Positions 24,476-35,281 of a stretch of DNA of 64,000 nt are shown here, piece by piece. Source of the stretch: Flammulina velutipes (taxonomy: Eukaryota > Basidiomycota > Agaricomycetes > Agaricales > Physalacriaceae); NCBI GenBank assembly GCA_011800155.1, contig CM022374.1, forward strand, positions 1,240,001 through 1,304,000, given 5' to 3'. The position numbers and the translations under genes were made by a program. Within the stretch, counting starts at the first letter, position 1. Every line of letters begins with the position of its first letter. Below the pieces are notes generated by a model that was not told where the DNA came from, ran no database searches, and was given only the letters and a program-made list of their open reading frames with translations.

Positions 24476-25852
24476 ATGGATCTCACCGATTTTTACGAAT
24501 GGAACCCATGGCTCCGACGCTATCAACCATTTACCAATCGTGTCGTTCCCCAGCTGTGAGTATTGGCCAAACATTTTTCAATTTACTACTAATCCACTGC
24601 AAATTTAGTCCACTCGAGCTGTATGGAAACATTTTCGATCATCTTTCGCCTCTCGACATCATCTGTGCCGGCCGAGTATCCAAGCTCTGGCGTAACGCTG
24701 CCAATGCGTACTTTGCATTTTCATTCACACAATTCATGTTGCGATACTTTACCCCCGACGAAGTTCTCGGTTTTCGCACCATCCAGGAAACACAAGGCGC
24801 CTTAATATCAGGATCCAGTGCTATCCAGTTCTTCGAACGTAGCGTGATCGAGGAATCCGACCTCGATGTCTACGTTGAACACCGAAATACCCTTGTTTTA
24901 GGCTTATTCCTCCAGTCGATCGGGTACAGCTTCATTCCCAGGTCGAATCACTTAGCCCACTATCCCGACTATGTACCTAGCTTCGAGGAAGTATTCAACA
25001 GTCTCAGCGATAACCTTGCTCGTCAGTATCCTACAATATATCCCATGAAAGGAATCGGCAGTGTCTACGACTTCAAAAGGGGAGAACGCACCGTTCAGGT
25101 TATCACAACCAAGGGCCCAGTCATGGAAGTTATTCTCTCCTTCCATTCCAGTGTGTATCCTCTCATTCTGACGTTATTCCCGTCATCCTCATCGTTCTTA
25201 GGTGCGCCGTTGAACATCATCACCCACTCACATGCATATTCGCTTTACCCCAAAGCGACATTCGACGAGAAACGCTCGCTGATCTTGCGGGCTACTTACG
25301 ATGGGCAGCGTCACGAAGATGCAAGAGCTAAATATCGCGTCCGAGGCTGGAGGTTGTTACCTTACGTTTCATGTCACGAAGCAACTCACCCAGAATGCGA
25401 GTTCTCCGCCGGTCCTCGCTGGGTTGGGGACTCGAAGTGTATGACCGTTCAACTACCTCCCTCCGGCGCCGCTCCCAGTCCGAACCCTCATATATGGCCC
25501 AGTAACTCATGGAAGCTCGAATTCGATTTGGACAATACCGCGCGAATGAAATGCAGGCACACCTACGAGACCGATAAATGGAAGTACTGTATTGCGGAGA
25601 AGGGCCTCGAAGATGTACTTGATATCCCAACAATCAAGACCCTCATGCAAAGGTTCCATTGGTATGTGTTCGTTGGGTATGGTTCTCCTACTTCTCATTT
25701 TCTGCTCTAGCTCGAATGATATATTGCTCAGTATGGTGGCAAGTCAGTACTTCCAGCGTCTGGCAAGCACGAAAGATATCGTTGAGTGGTTCCAGCAGCC
25801 TGGACCACACACATCACTTGTTGTGGAGATGCTAGAGAGAACGAGGATCTAA
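24476..25852 (+). CDS. F-box protein with a nucleotidyltransferase-like motif
   Basis: Exons 24476-24555, 24609-25150, 25202-25661, 25711-25852; 407 aa. An F-box-like segment lies near the N-terminus (PLELYGNIFDHLSPLDIICA, then VSKLWRNAA). About 50 residues later comes ALISGSSAIQFF followed by ESDLDVYVEHR. A Gly-Ser loop followed by an acidic DxD-like pair is the core pattern of nucleotidyltransferase folds. The C-terminal half is conserved-looking, with Cys/His residues (CHEATHPECEF, MKCRHTYE) and no named domain. Whether the NTase core is active cannot be judged. Confidence 0.8.
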
Positions 25853-26103
25853 GGCATTACTATCCATATATATGTGTCCAATGTTACAGGGAAGTATGTA
25901 TATAGTTGTAATGAAGGCAGAATTTGCATATTGAAGCCAGCGGCGTAGCCATTCCTGCCACTTATGAATACGTTACACAAACTTCATTCGTTAAGGATGC
26001 GATCAGTACAAACACATTTATTGAGAAAATTCGTTCAAGAGGGCAGGCATATATACATGTACGGACATTTCGGGCATCTCAAACGACATCAATGCGAACT
26101 GCT
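25853..26103. other. Convergent intergenic region
   Basis: 3' flanks of two convergent genes; nothing else recognised. Confidence 0.6.
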
Positions 26104-28419
26104 CTAGAGGCACTGGGAGTACCTACAAACCAAGATGATCAGTGCTGAAACTGCTAGAGGGAATGAAATCATTACCATTGGTTAGAGTACTGGCATGTAC
26201 TACCAGCCTCACAGACAGTTCCACCAGTCCACTACAATTGAGTCAGTATCAGGCAAACCACAGGTCAAATGAAGATTCGTACGTTCTGACCACCGCACTG
26301 GAACATTCATTAGCAAGATGTTTGAGTATACAATGAAAAAAATGCTTACTTGACCCCACTTGGGCACGACAGCGCCGGTTTGGCCTGGTGAAGGAGCAGT
26401 TGTGACCGGGGAAGTCGGCTGTGCGGTGGTCTCCGGAACGTCGACGGGACCTTTGCCGCTGTAGACAGCAACACGGTTAGCTGCACCACAGTACTCTAGA
26501 ATGACCATCATCAGACGAAAGTCAGATGCAAGGGAGATGTCGGAACTTGCCGTTGAGGTTGCCAGCACAAGGAACGTTGCAGGCGTAGCTCGACGATACT
26601 TTGGAGGTATTCAGGTTGGCTCCGCAAGAGCATGTCGTGCCCTTGACACCCGCGAATGCCTGGTTCTGAGTGTTGCAGTAGTTGACGCAGAATTCAACAG
26701 TCATAGAGTTACTCGTGGTGCGGGCACCGCTCAAGAGTGTTTCTCCGTTGTTCTCGCTAGCGCAGCCAACAGGAGTCCATCCTGGAATGTCCTTCTTGAG
26801 GAAACTGACGGATGAGGCGGGAAGAGTGGAAACGGGAGCGCCGCAACCTGTGACGGGCGTGGCACGGCCTGGGCCAGCTTGGACTGGGTTGCAGCCAGGT
26901 AGTTCGGTAAGCCCTACATCGATAAGTCAGAATGAAATGCCGTAGGGATGTATGGTGATGACATACACCCGTCTAAATCCTCTTCGACACGATTAGGAAC
27001 AGCACAATCATTCATTTCCTGCTCCGAGCGACTCGTGAGGGCCTGGCAAGATGATATCTGTCCACCTTGGTCGTTGCAATTGGCCATGGCAGTTCTAAGA
27101 GTATTCTCGGGCCAGCCCATCATGTAGTCGGCGTGGTATCCGTAACCGGTGCTAGAAAAGCGCTTTGAGTTGAAGATATGCTAAAAGAGCTCTAGCACTC
27201 ACGGGTCACCCATGGACCACACGAAAGGCGACTTGCCATTCCTCCATTCGTTGGCGTATGGGTTGGTATCCCAGTACGTTTCGAGGAATAGCAGAGGGAT
27301 CGTGACGGGGTGGGTGGATGGACAGCCATTTCCAAAGTTACCGAAACTGGCATTGATGGCATACGCGACATGGTCCTGTATATCATTTGAGCATGTATAC
27401 ATTCACAAGTTGGGTAGAAAAATATACCTTGTGATTAGGAGAGTCGACTCTCTTTCCGTCCCAACAACTACGAGTTTATTGTTCAGTAAATAGCTGATAA
27501 AAATGGCTGGAAGTCTCACGTAGGGAAGTTAACTTGAGAGCGAACACCTCCGGGGCAGTTAACAGTTGGCATACCACTGGTATCCGGTCCCGTTCCCTGG
27601 CCGCTGACATCGGTACCCTGCAAGCAACGGAACAAGAAGTTTCTCGAGTCGTGAATCGAAGAGTTATAAGAACGGAGGTATGGGTCTCCAGTAATCATGC
27701 GGAAGTTCTAGAACTTATGAGAGAAAGTTTTATGAGACCAGCTTAAATGACTAACCGCAGGGAAAGCAGTGACATTTCCGACTTGGATGTAGTAGACAAC
27801 CATACCAGCGTTAGGAGTCCCAGTGTAAGGGCCAGGGTTTTGTTTGACCTGTCGAATGAATATTAACATTTTTGTGTTGACCACGAGTAGCCACCAAAAG
27901 ACTCACCCGCTTGAAGGTACCATTGACAGGAGATTGGAAGTAGAGGGTGGGACTCCAGTAATTCGACTTGTTTTCTTTGACCTGGCAGGTACTACAACCA
28001 GCGTTCGGCAAGTTGACTTGGCCTTGGGGCATGTCGAAATCAAATCTAGTTTCCAGTCAGGATAGAATAGTTATAGTAAGGTGTGAGGTACCTACGCGCT
28101 CTGAGTTTCGTTTCATTGAGATGGGTGAATCTGATTCGAAATAGAAGGCAAGAAATACTCACGCCTCCAACGATCTAGGTGGTGGTGAGTTTTGCGAGCA
28201 TGGGAAGGGAAGTAAGGTAAATCTTACCTGATGAAGATGTTTTGATACTGCATTTGGATCGACGAGGCTTTAAACGATACGGTCAACGATGAAGAGGTTG
28301 GAGGAAAGAGAGCCTCACGGGTCAGAGCGGGTCACCGTAAGCTGGGCGCAAGGGAACCGAAGGAGCGCCTGAGCTTGGAGAGCAGAGAGTGCAAGGAGGA
28401 GGAACGCCTTCGACAGCAT
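26104..28419 (-). CDS. Secreted DUF1996-WSC-CBM1 protein
   Basis: Probable extracellular, cell-wall or cellulose-associated protein, 524 aa. Fifteen minus-strand exons: 28319-28419, 28228-28267, 28163-28174, 28096-28100, 27907-28045, 27756-27848, 27520-27707, 27428-27467, 27203-27375, 26967-27151, 26551-26913, 26350-26495, 26283-26297, 26176-26231, 26104-26122. A signal peptide (SKAFLLLALSALQAQA) is followed by DUF1996 (DPLVDP, HQIVGG, FDFDMPQ, then SCWDGKRVDSPNHK and HPVTIPLLFLETYW). A WSC domain follows (GCASENNGETLLSG, CxxYC, TTCSCG, EYCG), then a Thr/Pro-rich linker and a complete C-terminal CBM1 (WGQCGG to NQWYSQCL). The 5-, 12-, 15- and 19-nt exons and a GC donor (26496-26550) are each needed to keep a conserved motif in frame. 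Confidence 0.9.
26496..26550 (-). other. GC-AG intron in the DUF1996-WSC-CBM1 gene
   Basis: 55-nt intron, donor GCAAGT, acceptor ATTCTAG. Using GC joins AGNLN to EYCGAANR, the WSC signature; the GT inside GCAAGT would shift the frame. Confidence 0.82.
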
Positions 28420-29922
28420 TGTGTCTGAATCTCAAGCAAGCTTGCGACGATGAAGAGCTTCCAGATGTAAACATTTTATAGTGACTCTGTCCGAGTACAT
28501 CTCGGAAGAACAACAGTATCTTGTTGCTTCTCTCATTAGGCGTAATACAGTCGTCGAGCCGAGATTTCTGAGGTTCCATAAGGCGGAAATTTTGAGTGCA
28601 GCTGACAACTGACGGTGTGTGAGTGAAAGCCTTGCCGGCCGCTTGTCGGTAGCAAACAACTCTATCGGCAATCTCCGTGATCGAGTATGCGCCTCTTTCG
28701 TGCGCCACTCTTAGCAAGCGGGGAAAGAGGACAAAAATGCAGGGTAGCTCAACGTCATCTGCGCTTGTTATTCGCCCTTACCATGAGCCAATTCTGCCTG
28801 TCTCTCGGATCCCAATCACGTTCGACTTGCCAGAGTTTGTCCGTGTCTAATTAGCTCTATTCAAAGACAGATCAAGTGTGCTGTGGTTCTGTGCCACCCT
28901 GTCAGGACGAGTTACCGGTGCAAGTGGTTTGAGGTGGTCCGCATTCATCGTTCGCGTTGTATCAATTAAATATCGATGATCCCCAGGTCACAAGCGCAAT
29001 TCAACGCCCAATCGGAAGCATAGCACCGTGCTCCGGTCTGTGGTTAGTATCGGATATTAATCCGGCGTAGTTGTATGTAGTCATTGTAGAGCGTCGACAG
29101 TTCACTTTTTTCTGGTTGACACTCATTTACGCTGAGACCTTCGATCTCAGGCAGCATCTGTTTATCAGGCTGAATAAATGTGAAGCAGTGGTAACTTCCT
29201 AGAAGATAAATAGCCGAACCATTTTCCTTTACACTGTTTGAGATAGTCCTCAATCAGGAGCTTCACATAGTACCAAATTCCGGGATGAAATCCGCCATAC
29301 TATGTCGGTGGTAGTGGTCTATAACTATGATGGAATATGCATCGAGGACCCGTTATGAGGCAGATATATAGGCAGGCGCCTCCTTAGGATCAATGCCACA
29401 CCTTCCTTTGAACCACAAATGACTTAACTTTTGTACACTGGCTCGCGATTTTTTTCAACAGGATTAAAGGGAAATATTATTTAGGCCGCCAGTTATTTAT
29501 GCTTCTACATATTTTCTCTCATTTTCGCTGGTTTACGCCACAATTTTTAGGGAGGAATAAATTCCGAAAGGGAACTGACTCAGCTTCATCATCTTAGTCT
29601 ACAAGACAGATTCTTTGATCCAAAAATCACAACCTTTTACCGTTAGTGCAGGCTGGAGCCCCATTGTGGGTCGTGGCGCAGAATTAAATTCGCAGACTTC
29701 GCGCTAGGTACATAGTATTATTATAAATCGGGAGAGTACTATTATAGTTGGCCGTAGAGTCAAATTGTTGAAATATCGAAGGGCCAAGGTATTCGAAGGT
29801 CTCGCATGAATGAATAGTTCCTTAAGCATCGTATTGCTATCTGTAGGGTCGGGACCAGGGCAGACGCGTGAAGTTTCAACTTCACATTTCTCCGCATCTT
29901 GCGAGCCGAGATTTTCTCAGAG
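28420..29922. other. 1.5-kb intergenic region, nothing recognised
   Basis: Promoter of the secreted protein at its left end, then AT-richer DNA without long frames, inverted repeats or RNA features that I could identify. Confidence 0.55.
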
Positions 29923-30407
29923 TTAACGCGCACAACCGCTGACCAGTCGACCCCGGACTACCCACTGAGAACAATCGATATCTAATGTTAGCTGATAGAA
30001 TGATAGTGCACATTCTGTGAAACCTCGTGGAACGTGTCGTTCCGCGTTATCCAAAAATGGGCAGCCTTGGGACAGCCCCACGCTTCGCAAAGAAGCGAAG
30101 GCAAACATATGTGGCGCAAGAAGCCAATGAGATGGACAACCTGTATAACCTCGGTGAAGTACAGGGTAAATCGATGTAGTACAACTTGTGCTCCTGCGGC
30201 AAGTGGTGGTGCGAAACCCGTTAGCACGGGGGGGATGGTGTTGTGAGGCGTCACCCATGTGGTAATGGCCGCCAACCTGCCTTGAGTCAGAAGAAATCGT
30301 AGTCCTTATGAGAGCCAAGACTAAACGGATTCGATGATGAACTCGTCGGGAAAACTCACCGCCCCCTTCGATCGTTGAGCTGAAATGATCGCATCAATAT
30401 CGTCCAT
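29923..30407 (-). pseudogene. Possible gene or gene remnant, unclear
   Basis: A two-exon model is possible (30360-30407 joined to 29923-30276, GTGAGT donor, 133 aa, MDDIDAIISAQRSKG start). However, an overlapping frame at 29988-30275 looks more protein-like and hydrophobic (VLTGFAPPLAAGAQVVLH, FTEVIQVVHLIGFLRH) and lacks a proper start. The two frames differ by one base, so this may be a frame-shifted remnant of a membrane protein. Confidence 0.25.
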
Positions 30408-30697
30408 TTTATTGGAATTTTTGCGATGCGTATAAATCTACATTCTTGTCTTGTCGGCGCATACCACTTGCACCTCTTGTTTGAGGCTCAAGTCGTGGCC
30501 ATGCACACTGTGGCAAACAACTCCCATAATCGTCTTATGATTTCTTCGCATTCATCTTATCGCAAATATAAGCACAGAAATGAGCACATATCTATGCCAA
30601 AGAGGCAGACGCAGTAAGAAGACGAGTAAGAAAAGGTAGTACAAACATACAATAAATAATCGGAGCCCAAAAGAGACATTACACATCTACTCACAAA

Positions 30698-33335
30698 TCA
30701 TGCCTTCCCAGCCGTTCTCGTCCTTGTTCGCGTCCTTGTACGCGGGACTGCATCTTCGTCCACCTCCTGCTTAACCGCCGGCTCTTTCTTTGCCCTCGAC
30801 CGCGTCGTCGTCTTGACCTCCACAACTTCAACCTCCTCTGGAATAGGTTCAGTCTGCGTCCTCGCTCGTGTCTTTCTCCCCTTCGTCTTAGGTTCCTCCA
30901 CATCAGACACTTCAATGTCTGATTCAGTCTTCGCCCGAGTCTTCCTCGTCGTCGTCTTCGGCTCTGGTTCCTCATTTTCGATTTCTCCCGTCTTAGTTCG
31001 TGTCCGTGTTCGAGGTGCATCCGCAGTGGGAGTCGGCGCGCGCTTTCCGCGCGTGACGCGAGGCTCGTCTGGTGTGGGTGTAGATGCCTTCTTTCCGCGA
31101 GTTGCTTTGGGTTTAGGAGGCTCTTCCTCTGCCTCTGGCGCCTGTGCTTTCTTGCCTCTGGTAGCCTTCCGTTTCGGAGGATCTTCAGGTGGAGGAGGGG
31201 AGGCCTTCTTGTTTCGCAAGGCGCGACGCGCAGGGCCGGGTTGCGAGGGACCTTCGTCGGGTGTCGGGGATACTGTCCTTTGCCTAGTTGGCGGAGGACT
31301 CGAAGGTGTCACTTCCTCCTCCTCTTCCGCCTCCTGCATAGCTTCGACCGCGTCGGGAAGATCAACGTTTGCAGAAGGAAGTTCGAGCGTTTCGACAGGA
31401 ATAGGCTCTGCCGTATCCTTCGCATTGACTTCATCCATTGCGTCGTGAGAAATGGGTGCAGGAGAAGGGGATGCCGTCCTCGACTTCTTCGGAGAGATGA
31501 GTTTCCTCAAGTCAAAAGAGGGCAGTGGTGACTGCGATCTTGCTGCCACATCTTTGATAGGCGACGAGCTCCTGCTTCGAGACGGTAAATTTGTCTTCGT
31601 GGGAGAAAGCATCACTTGGTCGGTGGACGGTGTCGTACTCCTCGACTGCAGACCCTTCTGAGGCGAGGATACATCCTTGGAAGGCGAGATGCTTCGTCTG
31701 GAGGGCGCGGGAGGTATCGAATCCATTTCTATCTCCATAGACTCCGGTCTTGGTATGGCGACTTCAGCGCCTACCTTCCTCGGACTCATACGAGCTCGCA
31801 TCGTCTCCATCGTGTCTCGCATCTTCTCTAAGAGTATTCGCGGGTCTTCTTCTTCTTCACTGTCCTCTGCGTCGGTGCCAAATACAGAAGTCCCCACTTC
31901 CTCTGTTTTCACAGGCGATCCGCTGACTTTCCGAGGAGAACCCTTCGAAGTAGCGGGAGATGAGAAGACCGAGGAAGCCTCCTTCTCCTCCTTGACACCG
32001 AACAGCTTCATAGGTGATGCAAGGGGACCTAGACCTGGGATGCGTCCAGCGAAGAACATGTCAGGTGTGGACAATGCGGATTTTCGTCGGTCATGGATGG
32101 CCTAAGGTGGGTGTGAATTAAGATACGAACGTTAGAGGATATTTGAATAAACCTACTTTCTTTTCCGCATCGCTGAGCACGACTTTCTTCCTTCGTGGCG
32201 TCGTGAAGATGTCCTTTCTGATAACTTCTTCTTTCTTGACGGGAGTATTTGGAGGCGGGAGGGAGGGAACGGAGAGATCCAGCTTGAACGAAGGGCGCTC
32301 TGGGCGCACTGGAGGACCTCCGCCCAACGATTGTCGTCCGGGGCCGAAGGATGGTCGAGAGAATTTGAAAGCCTTCGGAGTGGGTATCTCCTACCATAAT
32401 TGTGAGTACAGATTTTTTGAAAACACAAGGACGTCACATACCACAACTTCATCCTCTTCCTCTTGCTCACTATGCATTTCTAGGTCACTCTCGGGAACTA
32501 TTTCTGGGTCACTGTCCACCATCATTTGGTCATCGTCCATATCTTCCTCAACGCCCTCTCCGTCTGAGGATCGGTCGCTTTCACTGTCAGAAGATGGGAA
32601 GAGGCCGCCGGCTACCTCCATCTCCTCTTGTTCGTCTTCCGCCAACATAGCGCGCCGAACCAAGACACGTCCGCGAAGGCTGTCTTTCTGCGGCGAAGGG
32701 GGTCGCATAGGTGGTCGAGGCGGAGCAAGATCTGGAAGAGATGGGTATATCGATGATTTCGACGGAGATACTTGGGCGGGCGCATCGCTGGTTGGAAATA
32801 GGGATTTGATAGGTGCCGCGAACGGCGAATCGAGGCGTTCAAGGTCGTCGGCAGACCCTTCTTCTCTGAGCATGACTTCTCCGTGTCCGAGCTGAACGAT
32901 TTTTCCGCCTGGCGTTGGCGAATCGATGACTGCTGCGCGGACCATGGACAGACGAACTCGCCTTCCTGAAGGCTTTACTGGGCTGGAGGGATCCATAAAC
33001 TTGCGCATGGCCTTTGGTGGGTATTCGAATTTGAAGCGTTTTCCTTGAATGACAAAGTCCTCGCCGTTCCCCAATGCCACCCTGGTTCCTTCACGAAGAT
33101 GGCATCCATCAACGTCGACACCACTCTTTCCTAGGACGACAAGAAATGCTTTGGAGTCAAGAAATTCGACAAGTGCATGGGTCGGCGCAATTGTGGGATA
33201 GAACAGGCGAACGGTGCTTTTTGGATCTGAGCCGAATGTCAACGGGGCGATGTCGATGCCAAAGGACGTGATGGTTGCAGAGGCGGGCGATAGCAGCGAC
33301 AGAGTTCCATAGCGCCCAACGTCGGTGGCTTGCAT
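30698..33335 (-). CDS. FHA-domain nuclear protein with long basic disordered tail
   Basis: Exons 32442-33335, 32157-32390, 30698-32101; 843 aa. An FHA-like phosphothreonine-binding domain occupies about residues 20-105 (LTFGSDPKSTVRL, PTHALVEFL, LGKSGVDVDG). Then come acidic runs (MDDDQMMVDSDPE) and many SP/TP sites. A conserved-looking segment SALSTPDMFFAGRIPGLGP is followed by a Lys/Arg-rich tail with repeated TRGKKA and RTRTRT units typical of DNA- or chromatin-binding. The layout recalls Ki-67-like FHA proteins or the yeast FHA regulators Tos4/Plm2, but I cannot prove either. It is divergent from the racemase gene across 160 bp. Confidence 0.82.
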
Positions 33336-33495
33336 GGCTGCGATATTGTCAAATGTGGTAGGTCGTCAACAGTCAAGGCCGTGGTTCAAGAGTATGTTGA
33401 AGTTGCACGTGATCGCGCGCGTGTAAATTTGGCATTGTCAAATCAGGCAATCGCGGCACAAATAGCCGGCTCACCCATTGTCTGTACCACCACGA
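33336..33495. promoter_or_regulatory. Bidirectional promoter, FHA protein / racemase
   Basis: 160 bases between two divergent start codons; contains GCACGTGATCGCGCGCGTG (33402-33420), which includes a CACGTG E-box core. Regulation through it is inference. Confidence 0.5.
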
Positions 33496-35024
33496 ATGGC
33501 TCTGTCCGGTCTGAAAGTTGTCGAAGTACCAGGATTTCCATTGTAGTAACGCACTCTCAACAATCATCTAGTTTGCTGGCCTCGCCCCTGGTCCCTTTGC
33601 TGGTCTCGTTCTGGCGGACAATGGTGCAGATGTCGTTCGTGTAGACAGATGCTCTTCTGACTCAACGGATATCCTCTGTCGCGGTAAACGCTCCATTGCC
33701 GTTAATTCCAAAACTACAAGCGGACGGGACGCGCTGAAGCGCCTCATCATGTCTGCCGATGTTCTGATTGATCCATTTCGACCTGGTGTCTTGGAGAAGC
33801 TGGGACTTGGACCAGATGTATTTTTAGGAGAAGGAGGACTAAACTCACGTCTAATCTATGCTCGCCTCACTGGGTAGGTTGCGCCATCATTCATCTGATC
33901 ATTTCTTAACACGCATATGCTAGGTTCTCGAGAAACGGTAATCTTCATCCAATATGGACAACCCCATCTCAGAATTAAATGGATTTTATAGGACCTCACA
34001 AGGATATGGCGGGTGATTTGCTGAATTTATACTCCCTCTCTCGCGTGTGCTAATCACCTTCAGGTCATGATATCAATTACCTTGCCCTCAGCGGTGTCTT
34101 GTCGGTACAGTTTCCCGTGCTGGTAACAAAAACCGTCTCGAAATAACTCTTTCAGATGATACCAGGCTCCAATGGAAAGCCGTCATTTCCATTGAACCTT
34201 CTTGCCGATTTTGCTGGCGGAGGTTTAACCTGTGCCCTTGGCATTCTACTCGCCCTCGTACAGCGAGGTAAAGATGGTCATGGTCAGATCGTGGACACAA
34301 ATATGGTGAGTATTTTCTACGGAAAACTCTCATCTCTCTCAACGTTCGCAAAAGGTATCTGGTACACGCTACGTTTCATCCTTCCCTCTCCTCCTGGCTC
34401 TCCTTCCCTCTTCACCCTTTGGTAGAGAACGAGGTGACAATCTTCTAGACGGAGGCGCCCCATTTTACGATATCTATACTTGTCAAGACGGCAGATGGAT
34501 GTCAGTAGGATGCCTTGAACCTCAGTTCTTCGCATCATTCCTCCGTACATTCAAAAGTGCTTTACCCGTCAACTTTTCACTGGAAGACGGGTGGGCTCCA
34601 TCACTCTCGTCACAATCGGATCGCAGAGAGTGGCCGAGAATGCGAGAGTTCTTCACCAAAGGTTTTCTCACACAACCAAGGGATCAATGGGCCGCAATTT
34701 TCCATGGTACGCACTATTGTTGTTGACAACTGGACACTCATCTCATAACCGGCTATCATAGAGACCGATGGATGTGCTGTACCGGTTCTTGATCCTCAAG
34801 AGGCTGTTGTACTGGACCCTTCGGGATCTGTTGTCCCCCGGCCTCACCCAAGGATATCCAATGGTGCAGCCAGCGTGTTAGAAGAGTCCCTTGGCTTTCT
34901 TTCCCCCGGTCGCGATACCTACGCTATCTTGAAGGAGATAGGCGTGTCCGACGACGAGTTGAAGAGGCTACTCAACGACCGAGCCATAGAACCCGAGCCG
35001 CCGATAGAGAGGTCTAAACTGTAG
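33496..35024 (+). CDS. Alpha-methylacyl-CoA racemase, peroxisomal (CoA-transferase III fold)
   Basis: Epimerises 2-methyl-branched acyl-CoAs so that they can enter beta-oxidation. Exons 33496-33525, 33572-33873, 33924-33937, 33992-34012, 34064-34104, 34156-34305, 34355-34706, 34762-35024; 390 aa, the usual length. Family landmarks are VVEFAGLAPGPFAGL at the N-terminus, GHDINYLALSGVL with the catalytic His at about 124, and NLLADFAGGG with the catalytic Asp at about 154. The C-terminus is RSKL, a classical PTS1 peroxisomal signal. Two adjacent exons are only 14 and 21 nt. The next gene downstream is a dehydrogenase with its own PTS1-like end, suggesting a shared peroxisomal pathway. Confidence 0.94.
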
Positions 35025-35202
35025 ATTGATGCACTCCGGTTTGTGAAGCCTGAGTGAAGGGATTGGTATATATTAACTCTGTGGCGGTTTATGAATATCT
35101 TCAATATCACTTGCTGTACGTATTTATTTGCCTACACTGGAATACGGATACGGTTATTGGACGAGAGTGCATTCGGATATTGAAATTCTGAAAGAAAATC
35201 AC

Positions 35203-35226
35203 ATGCGAACCCCGCTCGGTAAGTGA
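35203..35226 (+). promoter_or_regulatory. Possible conserved uORF upstream of dehydrogenase copy 1
   Basis: ATG opens a seven-codon frame MRTPLGK before TGA, 56 bases before the main ATG at 35282. Copy 2 has the same first six codons at 55051-55077. The surrounding block is also conserved: 35141-35167 and 35197-35220 match 55119-55145 and 55060-55084 on the other strand. Confidence 0.5.
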
Positions 35227-35281
35227 TATATCCCCAGAAGCGTGAGTGTCTTACGCGAGTTGCTTCAATACCACCACCATC

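Noticed and set aside
30813..31448. Long plus-strand Ser/Gly/Val-rich frame
   Set aside because: It is the reverse of the Lys/Arg/Pro-rich tail of the FHA gene; the spliced minus-strand model explains the region.
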